A stretch of 64,000 nucleotides of DNA, taken from the NCBI RefSeq assembly GCF_029784135.1, contig NC_073745.1, positions 45,181,521 to 45,245,520 on the forward strand, in the 5' to 3' direction. This stretch comes from Toxorhynchites rutilus septentrionalis. Its lineage: Eukaryota > Arthropoda > Insecta > Diptera > Culicidae. How positions within the stretch are numbered: position 1 is the stretch's first letter; the number at the start of each line of letters is the position of its first letter. The position numbers and the translations under genes are program-made. This document shows positions 21,576 to 33,119 of this stretch, piece after piece. Under the pieces are notes generated by a model, which made no database searches, was not told the DNA's origin, and saw only the letters and a list, made by a program, of their open reading frames with translations.

Positions 21576-22265
21576 TTTTTGACGTGGGACTACGTCTAAC
21601 CGGAGTATATGGGGGGTAAAATGAAAACCTGAACACAGAATATGCAGGAAAAAATGAAAGATTCCGAATGCTTATAACTCGAACATTTTTTACTGGATCG
21701 GAAAAATGTTTGCATCAATTGATAGGGAATATTTCTACGCTTCTATCGCAATTAATAAAATGTTAATTTTCGTTAGATAAACAATTGAATAACTTTAAAA
21801 TGTTAGGCGTTATCTAAACGCTCTAACTGCCTCATTTTGATTGGCCCGATCTACGGTTTCCCTAACACAGCCCTCAAAACCAAGCAGCCTTGGGAAAATC
21901 GGCATTGCAAATACATGAAAGTATGGGGCTTTTGTTCTCATCGAAATGTGTTCCCCAACCCAAACTCCAAAACCAAGCAGCGTTGGAGAGATTGAAATGA
22001 GTTTTGTTCCGACTGAAATGTGTTTCCCTAACACAGACTTTAGAACCAAGGTGTCTGAGGAAATTGGCATTGCAAATTCATGCAAGTCGGGGGCATTTTT
22101 GTTCCGACTGAAATGTGGAATCGGCTCAGCAAATAAATGCAAACTGCGAGTACTTTTGTACTCGCTTACCTTTGTGCAAAGTGATTTTCAGACTTTTGAC
22201 TGGTTCATCACAAGTGGACCAACGGTTTCACATCCACCGAAGGGAGAATGTCGGATTTGAGAATT
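21576..22265 (+). mobile_element. GACGT-end non-autonomous element, right end missing
   Basis: Starts TTGACGTGGGACTACGTC followed by taaccggagtatatgg, as at 39,028 and 43,465. Inside are about four monomers of roughly 90-120 bp with 'tccctaacacagact' and 'gcattgcaaat'. The TAGTCCCACGTC right terminus is absent. Frames across the monomers are repeat-derived. Confidence 0.8.
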
Positions 22266-23484
22266 GAGTTCGTGGCCTTTAGCGTGGGAGGTGCGGAACG
22301 TTTTGAAAAGAAATGAAAAGACATTTCAGTATGATAGCGTACGTGGATTTTTAAAAGATATTATTTCCATGAAATTCTAACTATTGGCCAAAAATATCGT
22401 CAAAAAGTAGGGCTTTAGTCTCAGCGAACGAAGCGGTCTGAATACATATTGTCTCTAGAAGACATTAGTTCATTTGCGCCCGAAAATTCAAATGATTGTG
22501 ACATTGCATTTCTATTATTTTAGGCCTATAGTATATAATAGATTAACTTAGAAAGTTTTCCAATTACATACCTTTTCTACAATTAGTTTCATGAATATGA
22601 TTTGAGTTGCAATCAAAACTTCAAAGTTGAAAGAAATAAATAGAGTTATCAAAGTTCCGTTTTTGTGCGAAGAACTTTCCTCTGATATTATGGTGAAGAC
22701 ATCTGAAGACATTTTCTCGTACCATGTGAAGATATTTGAAAAAAAAATCGCCTGGCATCCCTGCGACACACAACCGGTTTCTTGCTTGCATTTGTTTTGA
22801 TGACATTTGTACCGTTCACTCCAAAGTATATTGAAATAACCTCTAGGTATGCTACATTACTCGATGCATTACTGTGAGTTATATTCAATATCAGCGTTTA
22901 TTATATTTAATGAATATTTTACAGCAAAAAAAATAAATATGTCAATTATATTGCAAGTGGTTTATGCGGTGGTTGGTATCAGGTTGTCTCGTTTCAAATA
23001 TACTGGGTTTAGCAGTAAAACATAAGCTTTCTGTATTTGTTTATAGCATGCCTAATTTAACGCGGCATACCTGACAATTTTATATGCGTTGCTCTTAAAA
23101 GATCAATTTGTGAGACCACCCCTTCTCTATATAAAGTAGAACATTCATTAAAATTCAATAAAAATAATTTTAAGAGCGATTTTCATTACCATTTAAAACT
23201 AAAACATATAATAAAACTTTGTTTTACGTTAGAACCGTTTTTTTTTTCATGGTGAATAATCCCATTTTCAAAACCAATTTTAGAATGTGCAAACAGTGAA
23301 TGATTTTTTGGAAAAATCGGCATCATGTTCGTATTTATTAACCTACTAAATAAAAAGTTTTTCCAATTTGCTTATTTGATTGCATCAGCCATTATTTTTC
23401 ATCCATAATTTTTTGGACGCTCAGGTTCCAAGATATCGTCACTGACCAACTTACCCATATGACCAACTAGCCCCGCCCTACCCT
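22266..23484. other. No gene seen
   Basis: AT-rich sequence. Three overlapping minus-strand frames near 22,548-22,888 share no motif. A TATATAAAG at about 23,119 followed by AATAAAA 38 bp later is LTR-like in miniature, but no partner was found. The text near 23,405-23,480 precedes the start of the next repeat. Confidence 0.45.
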
Positions 23485-23667
23485 ATACGGTTTAAATTGA
23501 TTAAAATTGGAAGCATTCCCATTTCCTCATACATTTGTTCTGTCCGTTTGGGTGCTTTCCCGAACAGAGCTGTCAATAACGAGTAACGAAGGGGAAATCG
23601 TAAGAGTAAAGTATCCGTGAACAAAGGAAAAGAAGAAGAACGAAGGGGAATATTTGTCTAGAGTATA

Positions 23668-24319
23668 AACAGTGGATCTCGTTGCAGTCTACAAACAAAT
23701 AAAATTTCCAGTTATCGCATATGCGATGCCCGTTTGGGAGTGCTGTGCTCCAACACACAAACTAAAACTTTAAAGAACACAAAACAAAATTATTCGTATG
23801 ATTCTAAACTCTCCTCCCAGATCGCGAAATTCGGAGATACATCAGCTGGCCGTGATTAAAACCTTGGATGACCTTATCAATAATAATTGTATGAAATTTG
23901 AACAGAGTTGCGCTCTCAATCAATACATGGAATAATACAAAATCTGTATGATTATGCTACTTGACTTTCTAGTCGTTACCTTTCAAGGTAACGGCTTTGG
24001 ATAAGGGTAGATATATTTATTCCCAGTTAGATAAGTAGTTTAAGTTGGGACAATGTAAATAATCTGGGGAGGGCATCTTATAAGTTAGATTTAGGTATAA
24101 AAAAGGTAACAAAAAAACTAGAAAGGTTTAGGCATGATTTTACAATAAAAATATGAATCAATCGGATAATGTGTATGATAAAAATCATTACAGAATTTGA
24201 CATTGAAACTTAAAGATGTAGAACCATAGGTTGATCACTTGAAATGTAGTATTGTATTATAATGTAATCCAAATCAAGAAATAAAAAGAATTTAAGTGAA
24301 AAAAAAACAGTGGATCTCG
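23668..24319 (+). mobile_element. 5'-truncated Jockey-type retrotransposon with target duplication
   Basis: The 624-bp insert (23,682-24,305) is flanked by AACAGTGGATCTCG at 23,668-23,681 and 24,306-24,319 and ends in a short A-run. The empty site is visible, inverted, at 47,559-47,572. These are the hallmarks of target-primed insertion. Confidence 0.92.
23690..23925 (+). pseudogene. C-terminal end of a Jockey-type ORF2 (after the RT domain)
   Basis: In frame: PVIAYAMPVWECCAPTHKLK, a stop codon replacing one residue, then RTQNKIIRMILNSPPRSRN and EIHQLAVIKTLDDLINNN. This 'P-ITYA-P-W' plus 'LQ-QNK-LR-I---P' pattern is the conserved region just after the reverse transcriptase in Jockey and CR1 groups. 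The catalytic domain is not included. The roughly 380 bp after it are the element's 3'UTR. Confidence 0.8.
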
Positions 24320-25370
24320 CTGACGCAAACTTTCATTCTTCGTGAGGAAATCGACTGAACAACATCGTTGCTGGGTGAGCTGGACGGCGAGGGATCTAAT
24401 ACCTTTCTCAAGGCAATGGGGGTGGAGGAATAATATGATGGATACACAATTGTGTGGGGAATCATCAAGTTAGCCTATCGTCAGCTCACCAAGAAAATGT
24501 TCTGGAATTTTGTCAGTGATTTGGTTTCGCATGACGGTAGGAAAACTCTCTCCACAAAAGATGACAGCTAAGCTAATCTAGACTGGAAATATTAACAGAA
24601 AAGGTTTTTGTTGAGAAGAGCGCAAAACGGAGATAAGTGTGTGTATATTTAGTTGCTTCAAGCCATCGATATATGGATATTTGTATGCGTACGTGCGTGC
24701 TTCATAACCCGTACGTAAAAATAGTGCATCTTCGCTACGCTGAAACCCCATTTGTATTTGCTCCCGTGTGCATTGACCCTGTAACGATACAACAATCGTC
24801 TATTTTTTTATGCTATGATTGACGATTGTTTTGTGTTGCAAATTATGCAGTCGTAATGATAAATATAAACAAGGAGAAGAGATAGCGGGAGGGAAATATT
24901 TACGCTGGGGTATTAGTAATGAATCTCTGCTGAGGCAAATATTCAGCCTTTTTCCAAGCAGTTAACATTTTTTGTTTTCTGTCATCAATGCATTGAACTG
25001 ACGCTATGGTGAAGCAGGTGTTAAGGTTGTGCACCAAAAAATTATTTGGGGAATACCAAGTTATTCAATAAGTTATATTAAGTCATTAATTTGTTTGGGC
25101 TCGCGTGCCAGTCCCAAAGCTGCTTTCAACTAGGATTGCATTTGCGCTAATCTTGATCATAAGGAAGCAGTGCTACTCTTTTCGAGGTTGTTGTGATTAG
25201 CAGATAGGGTTTATTTCGTTTATTTAGCCACCAAGAAAGTAAATGCCGTTCTGAAATTTTGTATGTGATTTGGTTTCGCTTTGCCAGTAGCAAAATTTTC
25301 TCCACTAAGGATGACAGCTGCGCTTATCTCGAGCATGTATTGTTCTGCGAGCACAAGAATTAATCATCAA

Positions 25371-27335
25371 AAAAGCAACAATACTATTGAGTAAAACAAA
25401 ATTTGGTTAAACACGCTACGATGGTATTTAAGAGGAAGATGTGGCAGGAGCACTGCTTTAAAGCGCATATCTTCAAACTATGTTGCCAATGATTGTAATG
25501 AATTTCGTAACATTATTGCGTCATACAGATCGGCCCCAACTTTCTCCTGCCCAGCACCCGGCTAAACTTTGCCTGTATCAAATTTGTCAGCAGCAATTAA
25601 CAAGTGCTCCCCTCCAGCAAATCCCTTCGTCCAGATAAAGCTATTCATCGTTGTGATTATAGTGCCTGTCGCATTCTTCGCCGCCGATTGTGGGTGGGTT
25701 CGGCTGGTGGCTCGGAATGAAGACACGTGGTTTGTGAAAATATTAATTAAAACTTTGTGTACACGCTTCGCACTCGTTCGAATAGTTGCACTAAGAGAGA
25801 GTGAGAAGACCAAATTGTGGTGTCCATGTGGGTGTGGATATCGCTCCCCTCCCGGGGATAACGACGGAAAAGTGGCTGGAAAAAGAGGAAACTTTGCGCT
25901 CATTTTGCAGTATCCTCTGGTCGGGAAATCAGCTGGCAAGACGGTCGAGAAAGTGGGTGTCAAGATTCTTGAAATTAAACAGCGAACACTTTGAGCTATA
26001 TGATGAAGGAAATCTCTATTTGTCTGTGAGTGTATCTCAAGGCAAATATTTGGATGGAATTTTTGGAAGTGTTTTGAAGAAACACTGAACATTTGCTTTG
26101 AAGTATTGCCCTAGGTGGCGTAATTCACAAAAGAGAAAGGCATCCATTAAGTTGACAAGTTATGCTAGCTGGTGACAGTTCATATCTGGAAGCGGATTAT
26201 CGTGTTGTCGGCATTGTGGTCACAATTTGTTCGAGCATGCACGGTAACACATTGGTCGTGTTTTAAATTTGATCGCCACAACAAAAAAGAAAACAAAACC
26301 AAAACCAATGTTCAGCAAATGATTTTCACACATTACATCTTGACACTATTCCACGAACCACGACAGGAAATAAGGGATCAACCTAGTTTCATTCCGAGCT
26401 CCACACACGCTTTGCGTTTCGGCGTGAATTATTTTCGGACAGCCAAAACCCGCTTCTGAACTGGATACGTGAAAGACAACCTATCAAGAGATTTTTTCCC
26501 ATGCGTGTTTACGATTTCAGTTGGCCGCTCTGTCACTGGAATAGGCTTGTGCTTCCTCCACTCGTGGTCACCTGGTGCGGTGATCGGTAGTACGATTTCA
26601 ATTTGCTTGATGTTGTGCCGACGCACACACCGAAGGAAGGAATTAATTAGGGAGGTTTTGATTTTGCTTCAGCACCGACTTCTTTGTGTCGATCCCGGTC
26701 GCCACTTGCGGTGTTCTGACTGAAGCTTTTGGAGTTCTGAGGAATTAATCAAACGTCGAGTGACTTGCATGAAAATGCGATTGGCTGATCGGGTCAAGCT
26801 AGCGTTTGTAATCGATTACCGGAAACTGCTAACAAAGCGGATTCGGATCAATTTGTGATACCTCTGGCAGGTGTCGTGGCGTTGAGTCTTGGAAGCGGTG
26901 AAGCGTATTCGTTTAAATGGTTGGTCGAGGATCAGTTTTAAATTGGTTGAAACGTAACCCAGGCTCAATCCCGCTAAGTAGAAAATTACAATCTTTTTCC
27001 CGATTATTCGATGTATCAAGATTTGACACTTCTCAACACCATGTTGAAACTAATACCGCGAACGTATTAAATGTTGGAAGAGAAGTACATCATGATTTGT
27101 AAACTATGCTACACAATATTCATTTTGTGATAAGAATTCTTGTTACGGTTTTAGACTGGATTTTCAATATTTTCGCTGTCGTGACTCATAGGCACATTTG
27201 AGATGGTGGCAACGATTCACTTTAATTAGTGGATCAGAACCAGATGCTCATTCGAACGAACCGGATCGAGTGACTCAAAAGACTTTCATGAAATGATTTT
27301 TGCGAACCTTATTTATTGCGAATAACAATAAAAAA
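25371..27335. other. Low-copy block without recognisable gene
   Basis: Less AT-rich than its surroundings and not repeated in the window. Large overlapping open frames exist on both strands (25,562-26,092 minus, 176 codons; 25,569-25,994 plus, 141 codons), but neither has a motif, a good start context or splice signals that I can support, and they mirror each other. It may be intronic, regulatory or an unrecognised exon. Confidence 0.4.
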
Positions 27336-27344
27336 CGATTTTAT

Positions 27345-28040
27345 ATTATGTTGTATCTGTCTGTCTGATTCTTATGGACTCGGAAACTATTGAACCAATC
27401 AACATGAAAATTGGCATGTAGGGGTTTTTGGAGCCCGGGAAGGTTTTCGTGACAGTTTGAGACCCCTCCCCCTCTCTAAGGAGGGGGCTGCCATACAAAT
27501 TAAACACAAATTTCTACATTACTCGAGAATTAATCAAGCAAATGAAACGAAATTAGGCATATGGAGGTTTTAGGGTACAATGAATGATTATATGGTGGTT
27601 AGACTCTCCACCACCCTCTCTAAGGAGGGGCTGCCATACATACGAAACACAAACTTCTGCATAACTCGAGAACTACTAAATATATGGGATGTGAGGGCTA
27701 TTGGGTATGAGAAATGTTTCTATAATGGTATGACACCCCTCGCTCCTCTGGAATGGACAGGGGGTCACATACAAATATTACACATATTTCAACCAAAAAT
27801 ATTCCAACCAAACATGACAATTGAAAAATTTCGGAAAATTCTGAAGGAAAAAGGGGAAAATTCAGCAAATTAAATTCCCATATGTTCTACAATTACATTG
27901 TGACAAGGGCTGTTAGTCCATTTGATGTTTGCGCTATCGAAATTGATCTTTATTCGAAACTGGAAATGGATTTCAATCTGATGAAACGCACTCCTTTATC
28001 TTCTTCTATCTATACAAAAAAACCGAACCGGTACCGAAGT
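27345..28040 (-). repeat. Monomer-type repeat, inverted copy
   Basis: Reverse complement of the 13,285-14,275 family: starts with tctgtctgattcttatggac, then 'ggggctgccataca' units, and reaches the block 'gtccatttgatgtttgcgct', which pairs with 13,385. The frame at 27,580-27,873 is repeat-derived. Confidence 0.8.
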
Positions 28041-28363
28041 CGCCGAAATAAACAATATTTTTGAATCCGTTCATTTTCCGTTGTACTTGTGAGTATCATA
28101 TAGCATTGCTTGTGTTCTAATTCGCCTGATTCGAGGTTCACAAATCGCTTCCAGCTCCGTACTCAATTCAGTACAGACTTTCCTGTAGAGAACAATAGTT
28201 TCAGGTAGAGATACATTTTTCTCGTCGGGTATGTTTACGCAGTTTCTGCTGTCTATTCGACCATATTTTGATTTGATTAGCTCTACATAGACTGCGATAT
28301 CGAAGAAGATCTTTGTTTGACTGCATTATTTTCTGCTACCAAATTTCTATAAATAGAATTAGT
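28041..28363. other. No gene seen
   Basis: AT-rich spacer between two repeats, with no landmark. Confidence 0.45.
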
Positions 28364-28595
28364 TTTGACGTAGGGCTACATCTTACATTAAGGGTGCTAA
28401 ATCAGAAAACCGGTCACGTTTTTATGAAATAAAGTTAATTTTAATAACTATTTTTGCTGCGAACGGATTTTAACGATTTGCATATCAATCGAATCGGAAA
28501 TTTTCTAAGATTTGTTTAGTATGCTATACATTACAATCTCATAGTCTGTATATGGTTTAAATTGATGGAAATTGGAAGCATTCCCATTTGTTCCA

Positions 28596-29870
28596 TAAAG
28601 GGTGTGTCACATCAAATTGCATCACGGAAAAAACGCTGTAGAAATTTAATTTTTAGGAATTATATCTTCAGCTTTCGCTTATAATCAGATAAGAGTGTAT
28701 AGATCACGTTGACCATGCTTCACTGTCAATTTTTCGTAAATTTGTAAAAATGTCGTCGAACGAAAAAGAGCGTCGTGAATTAATCCTGTGCACTCATTTC
28801 GAGAATCCGGAGTTGTCACATCGGGACATCGGTAAGATGCTGGGAATCGTCCAATCCACGGTCAGCAGAGTACTAAAACGATACTTCGAGAACCTAACCA
28901 TCGACCGGAAGGTGAAGAACGGCAAAAATGGATGCTCCGTCAGTGAAAAAGATCACAAGTCACAAGAGAAGTTCGGTCCGGGATGTCGCCAATAAGCTGA
29001 ATTTGTCAAGTTCATTCGTCCAGCAGACCAAGCAGCGGGAGGGCCTGCGTACATACAAGGTTCAGAAGGCTCCTAACCGCGACGAAAGGCAAAACATGGT
29101 GGGGAAGACGCGAGCCCGGAAGCTGTACACCGAAATGCTGACGAAGCCGCATTGCCTGGTAATGGACGACGAAACCTACATCAAAGCGGACTTTCGTCAG
29201 CTACCGGGCCTGTTGTTCTTCTCCGCAGAGGACAAATTCAGCGTTCCGGAGGAAATTTGCAAGCAGAAACTATCCAAGTATGCCAAAAAGTACATGGTGT
29301 GGCAAGCGATCTGCTCTTGCGGAAAGCGGAGCGCCCCCTTCGTGATGACCGGCACGGTAAACGGGCAGTGTAAGGAGTGCCTACAGAAGCGCTTACTACC
29401 ACTATTAATGTAGCACGAGGGCCCGACCATCTTCTGGCCGGATCTCGCTTCGTGCCACTATTCAAAGGACGTGTTGGAGTGGTACGAAGCCAACGGGGTC
29501 ACCTTCGTGCCAAAGGAAATAAACCCGCCCAACGCGCCGGAGTTTCGCCCAATAGAGAAACATTGGGCGATTATGAAGCAGGCCCTCCGGAAGAACCCAG
29601 AAGTTGTCAAATCGGAGGCGGACTTCAAGAGAAAATGGATTTCTGTTAAAAAAAAAAACTATAACCTGACGTTGTACAGAACCTTATGGACGGGGTAAAG
29701 AGGAAGGTGCGAAATACGGGCTTGGGCTCGAAAGATGAATAAAAAGAAAATGCCAAAAGTTGTTTAATAGTTTTTATTTTACTGTCTAAAATTTTCAAAA
29801 GGATCGGTCTTATGGGGCGAATTTCTACGGCGTTTTTTCCGTGATGCAATTTGATGTGACACACCCTTTA
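28596..29870 (+). mobile_element. Nearly complete DD37E (ITm-type) Tc1/mariner transposon
   Basis: The 1271-bp element (28,598-29,868) has long terminal inverted repeats: AAGGGTGTGTCACATCAAAT at the left, its exact complement at the right, both continuing into the acggaaaaaacg region. It is flanked by TA on both sides (28,596-28,597 and 29,869-29,870). The uninterrupted target is present at 23,530-23,531 and, inverted, at 47,719-47,720. Confidence 0.95.
28750..29697 (+). pseudogene. DD37E transposase, two lesions
   Basis: A transposase that would bind the terminal repeats and excise TA-flanked DNA. The first part starts at ATG 28,750 (MSSNEKERRELILCTHFENP; helix-turn-helix SHRDIGKMLGIVQSTVSRVL). 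One frameshift lies near 28,925-28,960, after which the frame from 28,928 carries the second DNA-binding helix (SSVRDVANKLNLSSSFVQQ) and the first catalytic acid (D81 of that frame, in LVMDDETY). A TAG at 29,411-29,413 interrupts. Then FWPDLASCHY (second Asp) and PEFRPIEKHW (Glu) follow with 37 residues between them, defining DD37E. About 316 codons in total, close to the family's size. It is inactive as read, but recently so compared with 5180-5954. Confidence 0.93.
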
Positions 29871-30793
29871 CATTTGTTCTGTCCATTTGTATGCTTTCCC
29901 GAACAGAGCTATCAATGACGAGCAACTTATGCAGCCGCTAGAATAGAAACAGTCGGAGACGAATGAATCGTTGGATTTAAAGTCTCCGTAAATAAAGGAA
30001 TATTAGATGAAGAAGAACAGAAACAACGAAGGGGGATAGCGGAAAGAGAATATTTGCGAAGTAAGTAAGCTGTCGCTAGTGTATTGGCGATCTAACGCAA
30101 AACGTAAACGATCGCTGAGACATCTGGATTTTGTTTTTGAACTAAGAAAATGATGCTAACTTAACCTAAAACTCAAAAACAAATCACGTATATTTTACTT
30201 CCGGGCTTTCCAAGGTAGTTCTCACATGCAGGAATCGTGCATGTTTCTACTTGTGTTTGATTGTGCTCTCGAATTTCCTTCTTTAATTCAACCATTGTCT
30301 ACATTTTTATAGTTTTCACTACTGAAAGAGGTAAATAAATAACATGTTATACATAAAGTTGCGTAGAAATAAATTTCTTACAAACTCATCGCAATCAAAT
30401 AATCTTTTATTATTGTAACATTGTAATTTATGGAAAGAACTACAAACCTTCCATAAGCTCACATGGCAAAATTTAAAACCATCATCACTTTCACCGCAGC
30501 GCCACTTAGGTGTAGATTTGTACGTTAGATCGCCAATAAGTATTGCATCTCCTCTGAGTAAAATTCTCAGAACCTTTCTGTGCCCGAAACAACAAAGGTC
30601 GCTAATTCTACTCGTTTTGGTTTTTATGCTTCCCTTTGAGCTGTGAACGCTAGCGCAACTTTTTACTAAAGGGTTTTTTATGAACTTTCGATGTATTTGC
30701 AAATAATATCCAAAATGATAAATCAACAAATTAAAAAAAAAATAATGCATAGTCCTACGTCCTAAGCGGTCGAGTCTCGGATACAACCCCTCG

Positions 30794-31082
30794 AATTTTT
30801 TTTAGTACCTTGACTGACGATTGTTAGAGTCTTTTACGGCTACTGGATAAAACTTGTTCAGTTTCTGATGAAGTTTAGAAAAAAAAATGGCCAATATTCA
30901 AACTTACGACCTTTGCATCGTTGATTCTTCATCAAGCTATTTGCTTAAAAATGTAATGCCAAGCAGTCGAACATGAGCTCAAAAACATTGGCGTCAAATG
31001 CTCATTTTGGAAGTCTGTCATGTGCTGCTTTACAGCTGAAGAAACGTTTTCAAATCGTGAAGGACCGTTGCTTTGTTAATAA
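30794..31082. other. Probable decayed transposon interior
   Basis: No motif is readable directly, but the stretch leads into a transposase C-terminus without a boundary, so it is probably the corroded upstream part of the same element. Confidence 0.4.
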
Positions 31083-31219
31083 CCACACAATTTGGAGGAA
31101 CTTAAAGGAGAAATAACTCGGATTTTCAACAGCATCGAAGTCGTAATGTTAGAGTTGTGTATGAAGAATTTTGTTCACCGTTTGAAACGCGTCATCGAAA
31201 AAAGTGGGGGTCACATCTA
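31083..31219 (+). pseudogene. C-terminal tail of a Tc1/mariner-type transposase
   Basis: One frame reads PHNLEELKGEITRIFNSIEV, then LCMKNFVHRLKRVIEKSGG and HI before a TAA. This 'L--LK--I---F--I------...---RL--CI---GGH' pattern is the usual end of IS630/Tc/mariner transposases. The catalytic core is not seen. Confidence 0.6.
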
Positions 31220-31690
31220 AATATCCTAAAATAAGCTTTAGTTCCCCTTTTAACCCGTTCAATACGGCAGTGTGCTCCGCTGGAGTGCTACTGCTGTACG
31301 GGGCACTGCGCCGAAACGTATGCATATCGCGCTGGAGTGATCGATGTGTAGTATCACTCTACAAAAATAAAAATCGGTTCACTTTCGTAGAAGTTATTAT
31401 AATTTGTTGCGTGAGCGTTTAATCTGAATGAACCTGTATACAACGAATAGTTCAGCATATTGTCTTATTGAGCACTCAATTCGACCATTATCAAACTGAT
31501 TAATTTTTTTACAGCAATCGGTTCGTGTCGGTAGGGCAGAGTGTAAATAGTGGAATAAAAGATATATTTCAGGCTCAAATTGTGTCTGTTCGGTTTTTTC
31601 ATGAGTTGTTGAACGAATAAAGCACCCTCAAAACTTTTCACTGGCGTATTATCCAGCTAAATATAAATGTTCCATATCGCCAATGGAAAA
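31220..31690. other. No gene seen; small GC-richer repeat
   Basis: Two copies of 'cgctggagtg' near 31,279 and 31,330 lie in a locally GC-rich patch following 'aacccgttcaatacggc', MITE-like but without a proven partner end. The rest is AT-rich. Confidence 0.4.
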
Positions 31691-31699
31691 GTAGTACAA

Positions 31700-32794
31700 A
31701 TTCTCAGGACCCTTTTTAGTTCAAAAGACTTCGCAATAAAGTAACTCTATTAGTTAACCAAGCCAAATCTAACAATATGACGTCCAATTTAGAGTCTGCG
31801 CATTCAAGCAAACAACTTTGGAAAAACTCAAACGACTTAATGTTACAGTGGGTCCGTGTAACGAAGGAAAGCATAACAATACTAGTGATGAGATAAATTC
31901 TTTTTTTGGTGGAAACTTCACACATGATCCGGAACTTCCTTCAATACAACCTCCCAACATTGATGTTTCTTCATTTGCTTCGTGTAACGAGTTAGAAATC
32001 TGGAATGCCATATTTTCAGTTAGCTCTAATGCTATTGGTATGGATGGCATTCCTTTGAGGTTCATTAAAATTATTTTGCCATTCGTAATTACGCCTATAA
32101 CGTATCTCTTCAATTTATTCATAACGACTGCTCAATTTCCTCGCGCCTGGGAAGCTACAAAGATAATTCCAATTCGTAAGAAACCTGCGTTTACTTGTTT
32201 GGACAATCTTCGTCCAATCAGTATTTTATGTTCGCTGTTCAAGGTTTTTGAAAAAATTTTGAAATTTCAAATTCAAAACATTATTCAACGGTTTAATTTG
32301 CTCAGTCCTAGTCTGGTTTCAGATCCGATTACAGTTCTACTTCGGCGTTGCTTAAGGTTCATGATGACATACATCAATTTATTGACAAAAAAGGGGTAGC
32401 ATTTTTTTTCTTTTAATAGACTTTTCTAAAGCATTTGGTAGAGTTTCTCACGTCAAATTATTGCGTAAACTGTCCTGTCAGTTTGACTTTAGTCGTAAAG
32501 CTGTTTTTCTTATCAGTTCCTATCTGAGCTCTCGCACTCAGATAGTGGAAATTGATGGAAAATTATCCAGCTCAATTAACATTTTATCTGGAGTACCCCA
32601 AGGATCTGTTTTAGGTCCACTTCTCTTTTCAGTATTTATAAACGATTTACCATCAGATTTACCAATTTTGTGTCATCCACATGTTTGCAGATGATGTATA
32701 ACTTTATATTTATTCAACTTTATTCAACTAATTTAGAAGACTTGGCTCAGTTAATCAATACCGACCTGAAGAGTGTTTGGAAATGATCCACGCG
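31700..32794 (+). pseudogene. Jockey/CR1-type ORF2 fragment with reverse transcriptase
   Basis: Starts inside the linker between endonuclease and RT (lrnKVTLLVNQAKSNN, frame-shifted). From 31,818 the frame covers the RT palm start: GMDGIPLRFIKIILPF, then AWEATKIIPIRKKP and LRPISILCSLFKVFEKIL. After a stop near 32,397 it continues with IDFSKAFGRVSHVKLLRKL (motif A Asp), SGVPQGSVLGPLLFSVFIND and, after a +1 shift near 32,680, MFADDV, which retains the catalytic Asp pair. Sequence breaks off near 32,794 where unrelated RT text begins. Several stops and shifts: non-functional. Clade-level assignment is by motif style only. Confidence 0.8.
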
Positions 32795-33110
32795 CACAAA
32801 TTTACTTCTGAAATCCAAATCGCATTTGCTCGCAAAGAACAAATGGCTTCCGTTTTCCTCGATATCAAAGGGGCATTTGATTCAGTTTCCATGGAAATTC
32901 TCTCAGAGAAGCTTCATAATCGTGGACTTTCACCAATTCTCAATAATTTCCTGTACAATTTACTGTCAGAAAAGCACATGATTTTCTCTCATGGCAACTC
33001 GAAATCTACTCGTTAGAGTTTTATGGGCCTACCGCAAGGCTCCTGCCTAAGCCCCCTCTTGTACAGTTTTTACGTCAATGATATGGATGATTGGATGATT
33101 TCTCATCCGT
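32783..33110 (+). pseudogene. I-type reverse transcriptase fragment
   Basis: Reads FARKEQMASVFLDIKGAFDS (motif A), then SEKLHNRGLSPILNNFLYNL. A TAG at 33,014-33,016 follows, after which FMGLPQGSCLSPLLYSFYVN continues in the same style. The FADD motif and thumb are missing. The motif wording differs clearly from the RT just upstream, so the two belong to different elements. Confidence 0.8.
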
Positions 33111-33119
33111 TGCAAGATC

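Larger units (their letters stand above)
23485..25370 (+). mobile_element. GACGT-group element (family F), copy 1, with nested retrotransposon
   Basis: Collinear in reverse complement with 46,390-47,790 and, for its first part, with 28,545-28,597 plus 29,871-30,060. The left terminus is missing here. It contains the module 'gagctggacggcgaggga' near 24,378 that is also found at 41,840 and inverted near 47,500. A Jockey-type fragment interrupts it at 23,682-24,305. No protein of its own is recognisable. Confidence 0.75.
28364..30793 (+). mobile_element. GACGT-group element (family F), copy 2, with nested DD37E transposon
   Basis: Left terminus TTTTGACGTAGGGCTAC (28,364); right terminus TAGTCCTACGTCCTAAGCGG then ggatacaacccc (about 30,750-30,793). 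The flanks of the nested transposon (to 28,597 and from 29,869) join into sequence matching 23,485-23,640 and, inverted, 47,640-47,800. The 30,060-30,740 part has no readable protein; the minus-strand frame there (30,319-30,786) shows no motif. Confidence 0.75.

Noticed and set aside
23115..23165. Miniature LTR with TATATAAAG and AATAAAA
   Set aside because: No second LTR, no primer-binding site and no gag/pol text nearby.
24340..24440. Decayed histone H2A text in the shared module ('ctgaacaacatcgttgctg', 'ctcaaggcaatgggg')
   Set aside because: The resemblance to the H2A region coding ELNKLL..AQGG is only a few short words with wrong spacing. Too weak, though a search of family F copies with H2A would settle it.
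25562..26092. 176-codon minus and 141-codon plus open frames as host exons
   Set aside because: They mirror each other and neither has motif, splice context or start evidence. Kept only as a low-copy block.
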